IMG/VR virus record: IMGVR_UViG_3300037672_001098
Location: 1 to 23,997 of that record
Strand: one strand, 5' to 3'
Source: a virus
DNA: 23,997 nucleotides
Below, in pieces: positions 8,069 through 15,430 of the stretch (positions are counted from its first letter, which is position 1; every line of letters begins with the position of its first letter). Under the pieces are notes generated by a model, which saw only the letters and a program-made list of their open reading frames with translations, made no database searches and had not been told where the DNA came from. Made by a program: the position numbers and the translations under genes.

Positions 8069-8791
8069 ATGTCTAATCCACAAATCACAAAAACAGTACT
8101 TTACTCAGTCCCCACCGAATGGATGGGAGACGAGGTAGATCCAGATGAAGCTGGTATCTCTACCTATGTTGGTCCTAGATATATCCAAACCATTTGGGAT
8201 CCAGCTAGTCCAGGTCTGGATGGTAATGATAGAATCGCTGAGGTCGGAACGATCGATGCTGATGTTCCTACCCCTCCTGGATTTGTAGAAGTTACCTTAG
8301 ATGCGGAGCAATATCCTCTACATGCTATGGCTCTGTGGGGTTGGCAAGACCCTGCTGAACAGTATGAAGTAGAGTGTGGTCCATCTAACGAACCCAATCC
8401 TACTGTCTGCGATCCCTATCACTTTAGTGAAGCTTTCGATCTCAGATCTTTCTACTACGATACATCAGCTAACAGCTGGTCTACTCCTCTATTCAGTCAC
8501 GATGAACCTAGCGAAGTAGTCAATACTGATACTGTCTGCTTTGGATGGGATCAGATTCGCGACACAAGAAATGGAATGCTGACGGCATGTGACTCTAGAG
8601 TTGCAGCTGTTGACATGCCCGATTCTGTCAAGCAACCCTGGTTAGACTATCGTACTAAGTTGAGAAATCTTCCTACTGACTGGGCAGGTGTAGGTACAGC
8701 AACTCACTTGGTTGTTTGGCCACTTGATCCTGATCAACTTGGAGCGGGTGTCACGACAGGTGAGCGTCCTAACAACGGAATTACAGACTGA
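8069..8791 (+). CDS. virion protein with tail-assembly-chaperone-like C-terminus
   Basis: This 240-residue soluble protein follows the Cys-rich gene by 21 bases, with AAAGGAGAT upstream of the start as ribosome-binding site. The middle is acidic and aromatic (WGWQDPAEQYEVECG). The C-terminal part (about 172-228) reads RNGMLTACDSRV, then VKQPWLDYRTKLRNLPTDWA, then VVWPLDP. The pattern LLxxxD, WxxYRxxLRxLP, WP is that of the phage tail assembly chaperone (Phage_tail_APC) domain found on fibre-assembly proteins. It may help fold or attach the neighbouring fibres, or be a structural protein carrying that domain. A perfect-stem terminator follows. Confidence 0.6.
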   Translation: MSNPQITKTVLYSVPTEWMGDEVDPDEAGISTYVGPRYIQTIWDPASPGLDGNDRIAEVGTIDADVPTPPGFVEVTLDAEQYPLHAMALWGWQDPAEQYEVECGPSNEPNPTVCDPYHFSEAFDLRSFYYDTSANSWSTPLFSHDEPSEVVNTDTVCFGWDQIRDTRNGMLTACDSRVAAVDMPDSVKQPWLDYRTKLRNLPTDWAGVGTATHLVVWPLDPDQLGAGVTTGERPNNGITD

Positions 8792-8823
8792 CCCAAAACA
8801 AAATCGAATATATAATTACACTG

Positions 8824-8852
8824 ATGGGGGAAAAATTTCCCCCATATTTTTT
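8824..8852 (+). terminator. Rho-independent terminator with 10-pair stem
   Basis: ATGGGGGAAA (8824-8833) pairs fully with TTTCCCCCAT (8836-8845) across a two-base gap, so the real loop is probably larger. A T-rich tract (8847-8852) follows. It closes the virion block 7214-8791 and separates it from the oxygenase genes. Confidence 0.85.
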
Positions 8853-8869
8853 GACTCCCAAGGTTTGAT

Positions 8870-9505
8870 ATGATTAATACAGAAGTCCCCAGGCAATTCG
8901 TGTGCAAACCGATTACTTGGGGACCTTTTTTATTGCAGATGACAACGGAAGATAGTATTTTAGATGGTCTAGCAGAGAGAGCATCTGAAATTAGAGATGT
9001 TCCACAGTACAATGCAGAGAGAATGTTAGCTGCAGATATGCATGATGAATGGAACTATACACCCAATCATATTCTCTGGTTTCAAGAACAGATTGAGCCT
9101 TACATCTCTTTATACTTAGATGGATTGTCTCATCATGTTGAGAATCGTATAAGTCCTTCTTGGGAATGTGATAGTCTATGGATTAATTATCAAAAACAAC
9201 ATGATTATAATCCCCTACATAACCATAGAGGTGATTTGAGTTTTGTTCTGTATCTTGATGTGCCAGATGAGCTACAGACAGAGAAAGAAAGATTCAACAT
9301 GGTAGGTAATGGACCTATTCCTGGATCAATCATGTTTGTTCATGGCGATTCTGTTCCTCCATTCCAAGACAATAGAAAGTTTTTCCTACCTAAGAGAGGA
9401 GACTTCTTTTTATTTCCATCAAGCTTGATGCATACAGTAGTTCCATTTAGAACTCCTGATATTGAAAGAGTTTCAGTTGCTGGCAACATAACATTCATTA
9501 ACTAA
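8870..9505 (+). CDS. 2OG-Fe(II) oxygenase-like protein (second)
   Basis: This 211-residue protein has the same fold signature as the oxygenase at 1684: HxH in YNPLHNHRGDLSFVLYLD (H117, H119), FFLFPSSLMHTVVPF with H188, and R200 in ERVSVAGNITF. The start at 8870 is preferred over ATG 8939 because PITWGPFLLQ (14-23) aligns with the N-terminal strand PGPFLYRKKI of the related protein at 14177. The first codons contain a terminator-like hairpin, listed separately. Substrate unknown. Two bases separate its stop from the DUF6445-like gene, suggesting the pair works together. Confidence 0.8.
   Translation: MINTEVPRQFVCKPITWGPFLLQMTTEDSILDGLAERASEIRDVPQYNAERMLAADMHDEWNYTPNHILWFQEQIEPYISLYLDGLSHHVENRISPSWECDSLWINYQKQHDYNPLHNHRGDLSFVLYLDVPDELQTEKERFNMVGNGPIPGSIMFVHGDSVPPFQDNRKFFLPKRGDFFLFPSSLMHTVVPFRTPDIERVSVAGNITFIN
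8885..8931 (+). other. terminator-like hairpin inside the start of a gene
   Basis: GTCCCCA (8885-8891) pairs with TGGGGAC (8918-8924) over a 26-base loop, then C and six T residues (8926-8931). This lies in codons 6-21 of the oxygenase gene. It looks like an attenuator or second-chance terminator behind the strong one at 8824, but it could be chance, since the long loop weakens it. Confidence 0.4.
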
Positions 9506-9507
9506 TC

Positions 9508-10218
9508 ATGTTTGAATTAAATAAAGAATTTGATATTACAGTTGTATCTGAGATTGGAGAAGAAAAAAGAAACGCATTAATTATTGATGGGTTCTATAAA
9601 AATCCAGATGAGGTTAGACAGTATTGTATCGACTCTCCTAATAGAGATGATCCAGATCTGATTGCAGGTCTCCCTGGATGGAGAGTTTATGAAGAAGACT
9701 CTCGTGTTAAGGAGAATCTTAAACCACTCTTCGATCAGCTTAAACAACATCCTATATGGAAGAGTCCAGTTAATGAACAGGAGTGGGAAAGCAACTGGAA
9801 TAAATCTGGATTCATGTGCAATATAATGAATGCTAAGACCATGGATGTTGGTGGTGGTATACCTCATCAAGATTCATTTGATATTAATTTTGGATCTGTA
9901 ATCTATTTGAATAAAGGAGATGAATGTCAGGGTGGAACAAGACTCTATTCATATTATGGCAAACAATCTTTTCCTAGACCAGACATGATCACTGAAGATT
10001 GTGTAGCAATGGGTCATGAGTTTAATCAACTGACTAAAAATAGATGGTTGAGAGACTGGGTTGATGTAGATCCAGAATCTCCCTGGAAAGTTGAATTAGA
10101 ATTCAAGATGGTGTATAATAGATGTATACTCTATGAAGCTGACCTACTGCATAGTCAATGGTATTCTGAAGGCATGTTTACCGACCATGATCGAATGGCA
10201 CAAGTGCTATTCATGTAA
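9508..10218 (+). CDS. DUF6445-like Fe/2OG oxygenase-fold protein
   Basis: This 236-residue protein opens with LIIDGFYKNPDEVRQYCIDS and PGWRVYEE. The core shows IPHQDSFDINFGSVIYLN, with an HxD pair (H120, D122), then GGTRLYSYYG, and finally MVYNRCILYEADLLHSQWY with H215, followed by DRMAQVLFM with R229. HxD...H plus a late arginine is the iron- and 2-oxoglutarate-binding layout. The overall pattern (DxFYxxPdeVRxxA..., PGxR, HxD, NRxxxYxaxxxHs) is that of DUF6445 proteins, whose reactions are mostly uncharacterised; related enzymes include the tryptophan-halogenase-associated group. It is the third of four oxygenase-like genes here. Confidence 0.75.
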   Translation: MFELNKEFDITVVSEIGEEKRNALIIDGFYKNPDEVRQYCIDSPNRDDPDLIAGLPGWRVYEEDSRVKENLKPLFDQLKQHPIWKSPVNEQEWESNWNKSGFMCNIMNAKTMDVGGGIPHQDSFDINFGSVIYLNKGDECQGGTRLYSYYGKQSFPRPDMITEDCVAMGHEFNQLTKNRWLRDWVDVDPESPWKVELEFKMVYNRCILYEADLLHSQWYSEGMFTDHDRMAQVLFM

Positions 10219-10227
10219 ATAAATAAC
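10216..10227 (+). promoter_or_regulatory. late-promoter-like TAAATAAATA
   Basis: TAAATAAATAAC starts on the stop codon of the DUF6445-like gene and lies about 18 bases before ATG 10245, the first gene of the sugar island. It resembles T4-like late promoters (TATAAATA), but it is simple AT-rich sequence. The short distance to the start would leave almost no leader. Confidence 0.35.
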
Positions 10228-10244
10228 CCGTTACTCAAGATAAT

Positions 10245-11243
10245 ATGAGAGCTAAAGCATTTTTCATTAACGGCGGCGCTGGTCGAGTGATTTGTTCTAT
10301 CCCTGCATTTGTAAAGTATGCAGAGACTCATGATGACTTTATCATCGTGTGCGAAGGTGGAATGAATTTCTACAAAGCGCATCCCGTTCTCCATAAGTAT
10401 GCGTTTGACAATTGGCATAAGAATCTGTTTGAGGATTACCTCAAGTCTAGGGATTGTGTAACTCCAGAACCATATCGTCAGTGGCATTATTACAATCAGA
10501 AGTGTAATATTGCACAAGCTTTTGATATGGAAATCAATGGTATTACAGAACCTAGAGAACTTCCTTCCCCTAGCATTAAGTTATCTAAAACAGAAGCGAT
10601 CACTGCTCTTAATACTATTGAGGAAATTAAGAATGTAACTGGCAAGGAAAAAGTTGTAGTCTTCCAACCATTTGGTAGAGGTGTTCAGGTAGAGCAGGAA
10701 TATATTATTGATCCATCTTCTAGAAGTTTTCATACAACTCATGCAGTAGATCTAATTAATAATCTTAGAAAAGATTATGCTGTTGTGATCATGAGTGAGT
10801 TCCAGTTCCAAATTGGAGAACAAACTCCTCATGTTGCCTGGCCACAAGCAGATATTAGAGTTTGGGCTGGTATCATTCAGAATGCAGATCATTTTGTTGG
10901 ATGTGATTCTGTAGGACAACACATTGCTAAGAGCACAGAAACATCTGTAACAGCTGTGATTGGTTCTACCTATCCTGTTAACATTTCATACCCAGAAGAT
11001 TCTACATTTGATATAATTGATGTTGGTGAGAATGATAGAACATTCTCGCCAATTAGATTGACGATGGAAGACTATCAGGACATGATGAATGATGAGTGTA
11101 TGAATATGTCTAAGGATGTATACGATAAAGTCGTTTCTTCATGCCGTAAGAGACTTGGTAAACCAAAGTTCCGTGATGTAACGAAAGAACCCCAGAAGGT
11201 TATGACTCCTTCTTGCTGTGAACCTAAAGGATTTGGAAAATGA
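10245..11243 (+). CDS. GT9-like glycosyltransferase (heptosyltransferase type)
   Basis: This 332-residue protein has the shape of GT-B glycosyltransferase family 9, the ADP-heptose:LPS heptosyltransferase family. The N-terminus AFFINGGAGRVICSIPAF (5-22) matches the family's glycine loop (GGxGDxxxxxPal). The C-terminal domain NADHFVGCDSVGQHIAKSTE (213-232) followed by VTAVIGSTYP (235-244) matches the nucleotide-sugar-binding motif (D.xxGxDSGxxHlA... G.T.P). It would move a sugar from ADP-heptose to an acceptor; that fits the ADP-heptose genes downstream. Several consensus residues differ (Val for Gly in DSG), so the donor is inferred from context. The last residues hold two adjacent cysteines. 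Its end overlaps the carbamoyltransferase start by 4 bases. Confidence 0.7.
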   Translation: MRAKAFFINGGAGRVICSIPAFVKYAETHDDFIIVCEGGMNFYKAHPVLHKYAFDNWHKNLFEDYLKSRDCVTPEPYRQWHYYNQKCNIAQAFDMEINGITEPRELPSPSIKLSKTEAITALNTIEEIKNVTGKEKVVVFQPFGRGVQVEQEYIIDPSSRSFHTTHAVDLINNLRKDYAVVIMSEFQFQIGEQTPHVAWPQADIRVWAGIIQNADHFVGCDSVGQHIAKSTETSVTAVIGSTYPVNISYPEDSTFDIIDVGENDRTFSPIRLTMEDYQDMMNDECMNMSKDVYDKVVSSCRKRLGKPKFRDVTKEPQKVMTPSCCEPKGFGK

Positions 11244-13054
11244 CACAATGGATTGCTGGTATTACTAGGGGACATAATGGAGGAGTTTGTCTCTTAAAAG
11301 ATGGTGAGATTGTACTTGCAGTAGAAGAAGAAAGACTTACTAGAGCAAAGTATGATGGAGCTCCTCTAGTATCGATGACAAAGATTCTAGAGTACACTGA
11401 TAGACTAGACTATCTTGTAGTCGCACACACTGAATTAATTAGTTCTAGCGGTAATAGACTTGAGTATTGCGGAGAAGATCCTTACACAGGACTGGCACGG
11501 AAGTTGGGACTGATTGATCGTAGATCTAAAACTCCAGATGGTCATCACCAGGTGATTGATTATGGTACTATTCATCATAAATTACATGCAGCTTGCGCGT
11601 TTTATCGTTCTGGATTTGATAAGGCAGTCTCTGTTGTAGTTGATGGTGCTGGAACATTTATTCCAATGAAGTTTGGTGATAGAAGTCATACTTTCTGGGA
11701 GACTGAATCTATATTTGGATGTGATTATCCCGCATCATTTGTTCCTATTTACAGACACCTAGGTGGTAATGGTGTTGGCATTCCGCCACAAATTAATCCT
11801 CAGTTTGATAACTCTCAACTTCATCAGGATGAAGAGGGAACATCTTTTATGGTTATTGATTGTACACCTGGTATTGTCAAAGCATACGAAGCTGTAACTC
11901 AATACTGTGGATTCCATGCAATTGAAGCAGGGAAAACCATGGGTCTGTTTCCATATGGTAAACCAAACGAAAAAATTCCTTCTCTCTTTTCAGAGGAAAA
12001 TAAGATTGGTGGATATGTTCCAACCAATCTAAACATGCTCTCCCCAACATATCCAAATGCGTCTCTTGTTAATGAGGGAGCGTGCTCAGAACTCCATACT
12101 GATCCTGAGATTGATAGAAATGATTGGACTAGGATGCAGAATCGTAGGGACTTAGCATACAAAATCCAAACTGAATCACAGCAACAAGTTCTTTCTTTGA
12201 TTAGAAGTGCAGTTGAATCTAGCGAAACATCTAATGTTGTTATCTCTGGTGGATATGGTCTGAATTGTGTTGCAAACTATTGGTATCTTGATCAACTGAA
12301 AGACGAGGGTATCAATCTATATGCTGAACCCATTTCTAATGATGCAGGCACTGCTATTGGTGCAGCTCTTCTTCATTATCATAGGGTTACTGGTGATTCT
12401 AAGGTCCGTCCTTATGCAACTAGTTTATATCTTGGGAAAGAATATAATTATAAACTTAGTGATATTGTAGACACCTCTGATAAGTATGGCGCTAAAGTAT
12501 CTGAAGCAACAGATCAAACTGTAGTTGATTTGATCACTGATAAAAATATTGTTGCGATGTTCCAAGGTAGATCTGAATCTGGTCCTAGAGCTCTAGGCAA
12601 TCGTTCTATTGTTTATGATCCTCGTGATCCTAAAGGAAAAGATCATGTCAATAAAGTAAAGCGGCGTGAATACTTCCGTCCTTTTGCTGGATCTATTCTG
12701 AAAGAACATGTACATGAGTGGTTTGATCTGCGTGGCATGGAAGAGACTCCTCATATGATGTACGCTGTTAATTGTTTGCCAGGAATTGAAGAAAAGATTC
12801 CTTCTATTATTCATATCGATGATACATGTCGTATTCAAACTGTAACTGAAGAGCAGAATGAGAACTACTACAATCTAATCAATTGTTTTTATGAAGCAAC
12901 TGGTTGTCCTATCTTGTTTAACACATCGTTTAATCTCGGTGGTGAACCTCTTGTAGAAACATTGGATGATGCATGTAGAACTCTTGCAAATTCTGAGATT
13001 GAATATTTGTATCTTCCCGAATATGGTAAACTGATTTCATTATCAAATGACTAA
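11240..13054 (+). CDS. NodU/CmcH-type carbamoyltransferase
   Basis: This 604-residue protein has full family length and motifs in order: IAGITRGHNGGVCLLKDG (5-22) and AVEEERLTRAKYDG; HHKLHAACAF (112-121) with the conserved histidines; VVDGAG; EAGKTMGLFPYGKP (229-242); VVISGGYGLNCVAN (333-346); NDAGTAIGAAL (367-377); FQGRSESGPRALGNRS (441-456), then KRREYFRPFAGS; and the C-terminal ILFNTSFNLGGEPLV. Such enzymes transfer a carbamoyl group from carbamoyl phosphate, through carbamoyl-AMP, to a sugar or antibiotic hydroxyl. Its place between a glycosyltransferase and ADP-heptose genes suggests carbamoylation of the sugar product. The start overlaps the previous stop, and its end overlaps the next gene by 8 bases. 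Confidence 0.92.
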   Translation: MTQWIAGITRGHNGGVCLLKDGEIVLAVEEERLTRAKYDGAPLVSMTKILEYTDRLDYLVVAHTELISSSGNRLEYCGEDPYTGLARKLGLIDRRSKTPDGHHQVIDYGTIHHKLHAACAFYRSGFDKAVSVVVDGAGTFIPMKFGDRSHTFWETESIFGCDYPASFVPIYRHLGGNGVGIPPQINPQFDNSQLHQDEEGTSFMVIDCTPGIVKAYEAVTQYCGFHAIEAGKTMGLFPYGKPNEKIPSLFSEENKIGGYVPTNLNMLSPTYPNASLVNEGACSELHTDPEIDRNDWTRMQNRRDLAYKIQTESQQQVLSLIRSAVESSETSNVVISGGYGLNCVANYWYLDQLKDEGINLYAEPISNDAGTAIGAALLHYHRVTGDSKVRPYATSLYLGKEYNYKLSDIVDTSDKYGAKVSEATDQTVVDLITDKNIVAMFQGRSESGPRALGNRSIVYDPRDPKGKDHVNKVKRREYFRPFAGSILKEHVHEWFDLRGMEETPHMMYAVNCLPGIEEKIPSIIHIDDTCRIQTVTEEQNENYYNLINCFYEATGCPILFNTSFNLGGEPLVETLDDACRTLANSEIEYLYLPEYGKLISLSND

Positions 13055-13451
13055 GAAAGTATTTGTTAATGGGACCTTTGACATACTCCATCGTGGTCAT
13101 CTTGAACTACTGGAGTATGCAAAGTCCCAAGGTGATGTTGTAGTTGTCGCTATTGATAGTGACGAAAGAGTAAAAGAAAAGAAGGGTCCAACACGACCAA
13201 TAAATACTGCCGAAGACAGAGCATACATGCTCTCAAGTCTTAAAACCGTAGATCATGTTCTCTTGTTTGACTCTGATCTAGAGCTAGAGAACTGTGTAAA
13301 GGTTACAAATCCTGACATAATGGTAGTAGGATCTGACTGGGAAGGAAAGTCTGTCATCGGATCCATGTTCTCTGCCGAAGTACATTTTTTCCCTAGACTA
13401 GAAGATTATGCAACTAGCAAAACAATACAAAGTATTATTGATCGGGGATAG
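13047..13451 (+). CDS. rfaE2: heptose-1-phosphate nucleotidyltransferase (RfaE2-like)
   Basis: This 134-residue protein is a nucleotidyltransferase of the HxGH superfamily: VFVNGTFDILHRGHLELLEYA with HRGH at 15-18, AIDSDERVKEKKGPTRPINT, EDRAYMLSSLKTVDHVLLF, NPDIMVVGSDW, and a C-terminal TSKTIQSI corresponding to the STxxI motif. The KGpxRPinxxxDRAxxLxxLxxVDxVxxF pattern is specific to the C-terminal domain of E. coli HldE and free-standing RfaE2, which make ADP-heptose from heptose 1-phosphate. The usual K-G-x-D-Y/W is VGSDW here. A glycerol-3-phosphate cytidylyltransferase-type role is the main alternative, but the neighbouring kinase and HldD argue for ADP-heptose. It overlaps the kinase gene by 44 bases. 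Confidence 0.82.
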   Translation: MTKKVFVNGTFDILHRGHLELLEYAKSQGDVVVVAIDSDERVKEKKGPTRPINTAEDRAYMLSSLKTVDHVLLFDSDLELENCVKVTNPDIMVVGSDWEGKSVIGSMFSAEVHFFPRLEDYATSKTIQSIIDRG

Positions 13452-14202
13452 TTGTACCGATGAATGGGTCTATGGTGAGTGTGATCGCTTAAGTCCAGAG
13501 GCACCTGTTCCTATTCTTATTGAGCAAGGTAAAGATACTGCTCCTGGTATGGCAGGTAATGTCAAGCAGAACTTAGAGTCTCTTGGTATTACTGTTACTT
13601 TTTTGTGTAACAAGGAAGAAGCAAAGAAGACCAGGTTTATTGATAGTAAAAGTAATCAGCAGATCATTCGAGTTGACAGTGAGCCTGATGTAAAAGAGTT
13701 ACATTCAGCTCAGTTGCAGATGGCACTGTTGCATGATACCTACGATGCAATTATCATCTCAGACTATAACAAAGGATTCATTCCTGACACTAAAATAATC
13801 AGTGATATTGCTGGCAGGTATCCTAATACTAAAATATTTGTGGATACGAAAAAAACTAAACTTGTTACAGAGTTCAGTAATATCATCTATAAAATTAACA
13901 AGAAAGAATTTGAGGCATTAGATCCTGGTAACATTCCTAATGGAGAGAATATGATTGTTACTCTTGGGGATGATGGTGCAGCATGGAATAAGAAAATATT
14001 TCCCTGCAATGATCTCGTCAGAACATTTGATGTGACAGGTGCTGGTGATACATTCCTTGCTGCATTAGTATTTTACTTTGTTCAATTGCCTGTGATGGAA
14101 GAGGCAATTTCTTTCGCAAACAAGGCAGCTGCAATTGCTGTACAAAACCCAGGCACATACACTTTGAGAATGGAAGATGTCGATAGAATCCTCAACATTT
14201 GA
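13408..14202 (+). CDS. rfaE1: heptose-7-phosphate kinase (RfaE1-like, PfkB family)
   Basis: This 264-residue protein is a PfkB carbohydrate kinase. VLLIGDSCTDEWVYGECDRL with SPEAPVPILI (9-38) matches RfaE1 (GDxxxDxYxxGxxxRxSPEAPVPV). PGMAGNVKQNLESLG corresponds to GGAANVAxNLaxLG, QQIIRVDSE to QxxxRxDxE, and IIISDYNKG to SDYxKG. DVTGAGDTFLAAL (208-220) is the PfkB signature with catalytic D214. Known reaction: ATP-dependent C1 phosphorylation of D-glycero-D-manno-heptose 7-phosphate. It is about 50 residues shorter than usual, the gap lying between FLCN and TRFID where the lid-proximal strand and helix normally sit. In E. coli kinase and nucleotidyltransferase are fused in the opposite order; here they are separate and reversed. 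Confidence 0.82.
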   Translation: MQLAKQYKVLLIGDSCTDEWVYGECDRLSPEAPVPILIEQGKDTAPGMAGNVKQNLESLGITVTFLCNKEEAKKTRFIDSKSNQQIIRVDSEPDVKELHSAQLQMALLHDTYDAIIISDYNKGFIPDTKIISDIAGRYPNTKIFVDTKKTKLVTEFSNIIYKINKKEFEALDPGNIPNGENMIVTLGDDGAAWNKKIFPCNDLVRTFDVTGAGDTFLAALVFYFVQLPVMEEAISFANKAAAIAVQNPGTYTLRMEDVDRILNI

Positions 14203-14773
14203 TCTAACTTTATTCCCTGGTCCTTTCCTGTATAGGAAGAAGATCAAGAATCATGCTAATATAAAAAGAGTTCTTTGGGATTGGATTCAAGCTGACAAGG
14301 AGTCACAGTTTTATGATTTGTCTTTTCCTTGGGACAACAGAGGTGCTAACGATCCTTCGTCAGCATTTATGGATCATTTACATGACCTAGATTTTATCAA
14401 GGATATTGTGTTTGATCCTATTTCTGATTGTGCTGATGATCTGCCATTTGAAATGCCAGATCTAAGTAACATAAACTTAGTTGATATTTGGTACACATAT
14501 TACACTCGTGGTAATTGTCATCACCCACATGTGCATCCATCATCAACTTTCTCAGGAATCTATCTCTACCACTTAGAGGAGGACAATAGAACTGTCTTCT
14601 TTGGTAACGGATCTAATCAACCTTATCAAGATTTTATGCACAGCACAACCTATGCAAAGGAGGGTGAGATCATAATCTTTCCTTCTGAAATGTATCACTA
14701 TGTTGATCCAGCTGTAACAGATCGTGTTACGATTAGTTTTAATGTTCAATGTGAATTTGATATAGTACAATGA
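14177..14773 (+). CDS. 2OG-Fe(II) oxygenase-like protein (fourth)
   Basis: This 198-residue protein follows the TIGR02466-type pattern: FPGPFLYRKKI near the N-terminus, HHPHVHPSSTFSGIYLYHL with H118 and H120, EIIIFPSEMYHYVDP with H174, and R183 in DRVTISFNV. The S-G-I-Y-Y/L after HxHP and the FPS...H...RxxxSFN ending make it the closest of the four to the family consensus. It overlaps the kinase gene by 26 bases and the HAD gene by 4 bases, so it is embedded in the sugar operon. A role in oxidising the sugar or its acceptor is inferred from position only. Confidence 0.82.
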   Translation: MSIESSTFDLTLFPGPFLYRKKIKNHANIKRVLWDWIQADKESQFYDLSFPWDNRGANDPSSAFMDHLHDLDFIKDIVFDPISDCADDLPFEMPDLSNINLVDIWYTYYTRGNCHHPHVHPSSTFSGIYLYHLEEDNRTVFFGNGSNQPYQDFMHSTTYAKEGEIIIFPSEMYHYVDPAVTDRVTISFNVQCEFDIVQ

Positions 14774-15093
14774 GATATAATGTAGACATTGACGGTACGA
14801 TCTGCTTCCCTGGCAAGGGAGATAGTAGATATACTCATGCTGTCCCACGCTGGGCTAGGATTCAAATCATAAATAAATTGTATGATGATGGGCACGAGAT
14901 CATCTATCATACCGCGAGAGGTATGGGAACATTTGAAAATAATCGTAAGGAAGCTAACGATAAGTATTACGATTTTACTATCGAGCAACTAAACTCCTGG
15001 GGATGTAAGTACCACACACTTTTCTTAGGTAAACCTGCAGCAGACTATTACATCGATGACAAAGGAATCAACTCAGAAGAATTCTTCAATTAA
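14770..15093 (+). CDS. HAD-type phosphatase, small, no cap
   Basis: This 107-residue protein shows the HAD motifs in order: motif I VDIDGTIC with D6 and D8, motif II in IIYHTARGMGT (T48), motif III around K88 in LFLGKPAAD, and motif IV YYIDDKGIN with D96/D97. The core is the minimal size seen in capsule- or polysaccharide-associated phosphatases. GmhB, the canonical heptose-bisphosphate phosphatase, is also a capless HAD but larger (about 190 residues). In this operon the protein is the natural candidate for dephosphorylating heptose 1,7-bisphosphate at C7; that is inferred, not shown. Overlaps: 4 bases upstream, 38 bases downstream. Confidence 0.8.
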   Translation: MRYNVDIDGTICFPGKGDSRYTHAVPRWARIQIINKLYDDGHEIIYHTARGMGTFENNRKEANDKYYDFTIEQLNSWGCKYHTLFLGKPAADYYIDDKGINSEEFFN

Positions 15094-15430
15094 ATATGTC
15101 CCTAAAGGATGGGGATATGAGAAGTGGATCGTTAACAATGAACAATACTGTGGCAAACTCTTGTTTATTAAGAAGAACAAGAGATGTTCATGGCATTACC
15201 ATAAAATAAAAGATGAGACCTTCTACTTACAGAGTGGTCTCATCTCATTATATTATGGGTGGGATGATGATCTCCGTAATGCAGAACTTACAGTCTTAGA
15301 GCCTGGAGATAAGTTTTATGTTCCTACTGGACTAAGGCATCAAATGATTGCGTTGGATGACTCTGAGTTGTTTGAGTTCTCAACGCAACACTTTGATTCA
15401 GATTCAATACGGATCAAGAGAGGCGATTGA
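15056..15430 (+). CDS. cupin protein, sugar-isomerase-like
   Basis: This 124-residue protein is a single cupin. Motif 1 is in CSWHYHKIKDETFYLQSG, giving metal ligands H47, H49 and E54. Motif 2 is GDKFYVPTGLRHQM with H95. The N-terminal VPKGWGYEKWIVNNEQYCGK resembles the start of cupins in mannose-6-phosphate isomerase or sugar-nucleotide clusters (KPWGxExx). An isomerase or epimerase role on a sugar phosphate is possible, including a stand-in for the missing GmhA, but that would be a new use and is speculation. The ATG at 15056 lies inside the HAD gene; no later in-frame start keeps the conserved N-terminus. The 3' end overlaps the opposing hldD gene by 27 bases. Confidence 0.8.
   Translation: MTKESTQKNSSIKYVPKGWGYEKWIVNNEQYCGKLLFIKKNKRCSWHYHKIKDETFYLQSGLISLYYGWDDDLRNAELTVLEPGDKFYVPTGLRHQMIALDDSELFEFSTQHFDSDSIRIKRGD

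Noticed and set aside
8851-8874. Possible promoter TTGACT with TATGAT before the second oxygenase gene
   Set aside because: The spacer is only 12 bases; at 17-18 bases there is no credible -10 box.
13047-13451. Glycerol-3-phosphate cytidylyltransferase as the main call
   Set aside because: The KGPTRPIN and DRAYMLSSL pattern and the adjacent kinase and HldD fit RfaE2 better, though the superfamily is shared.
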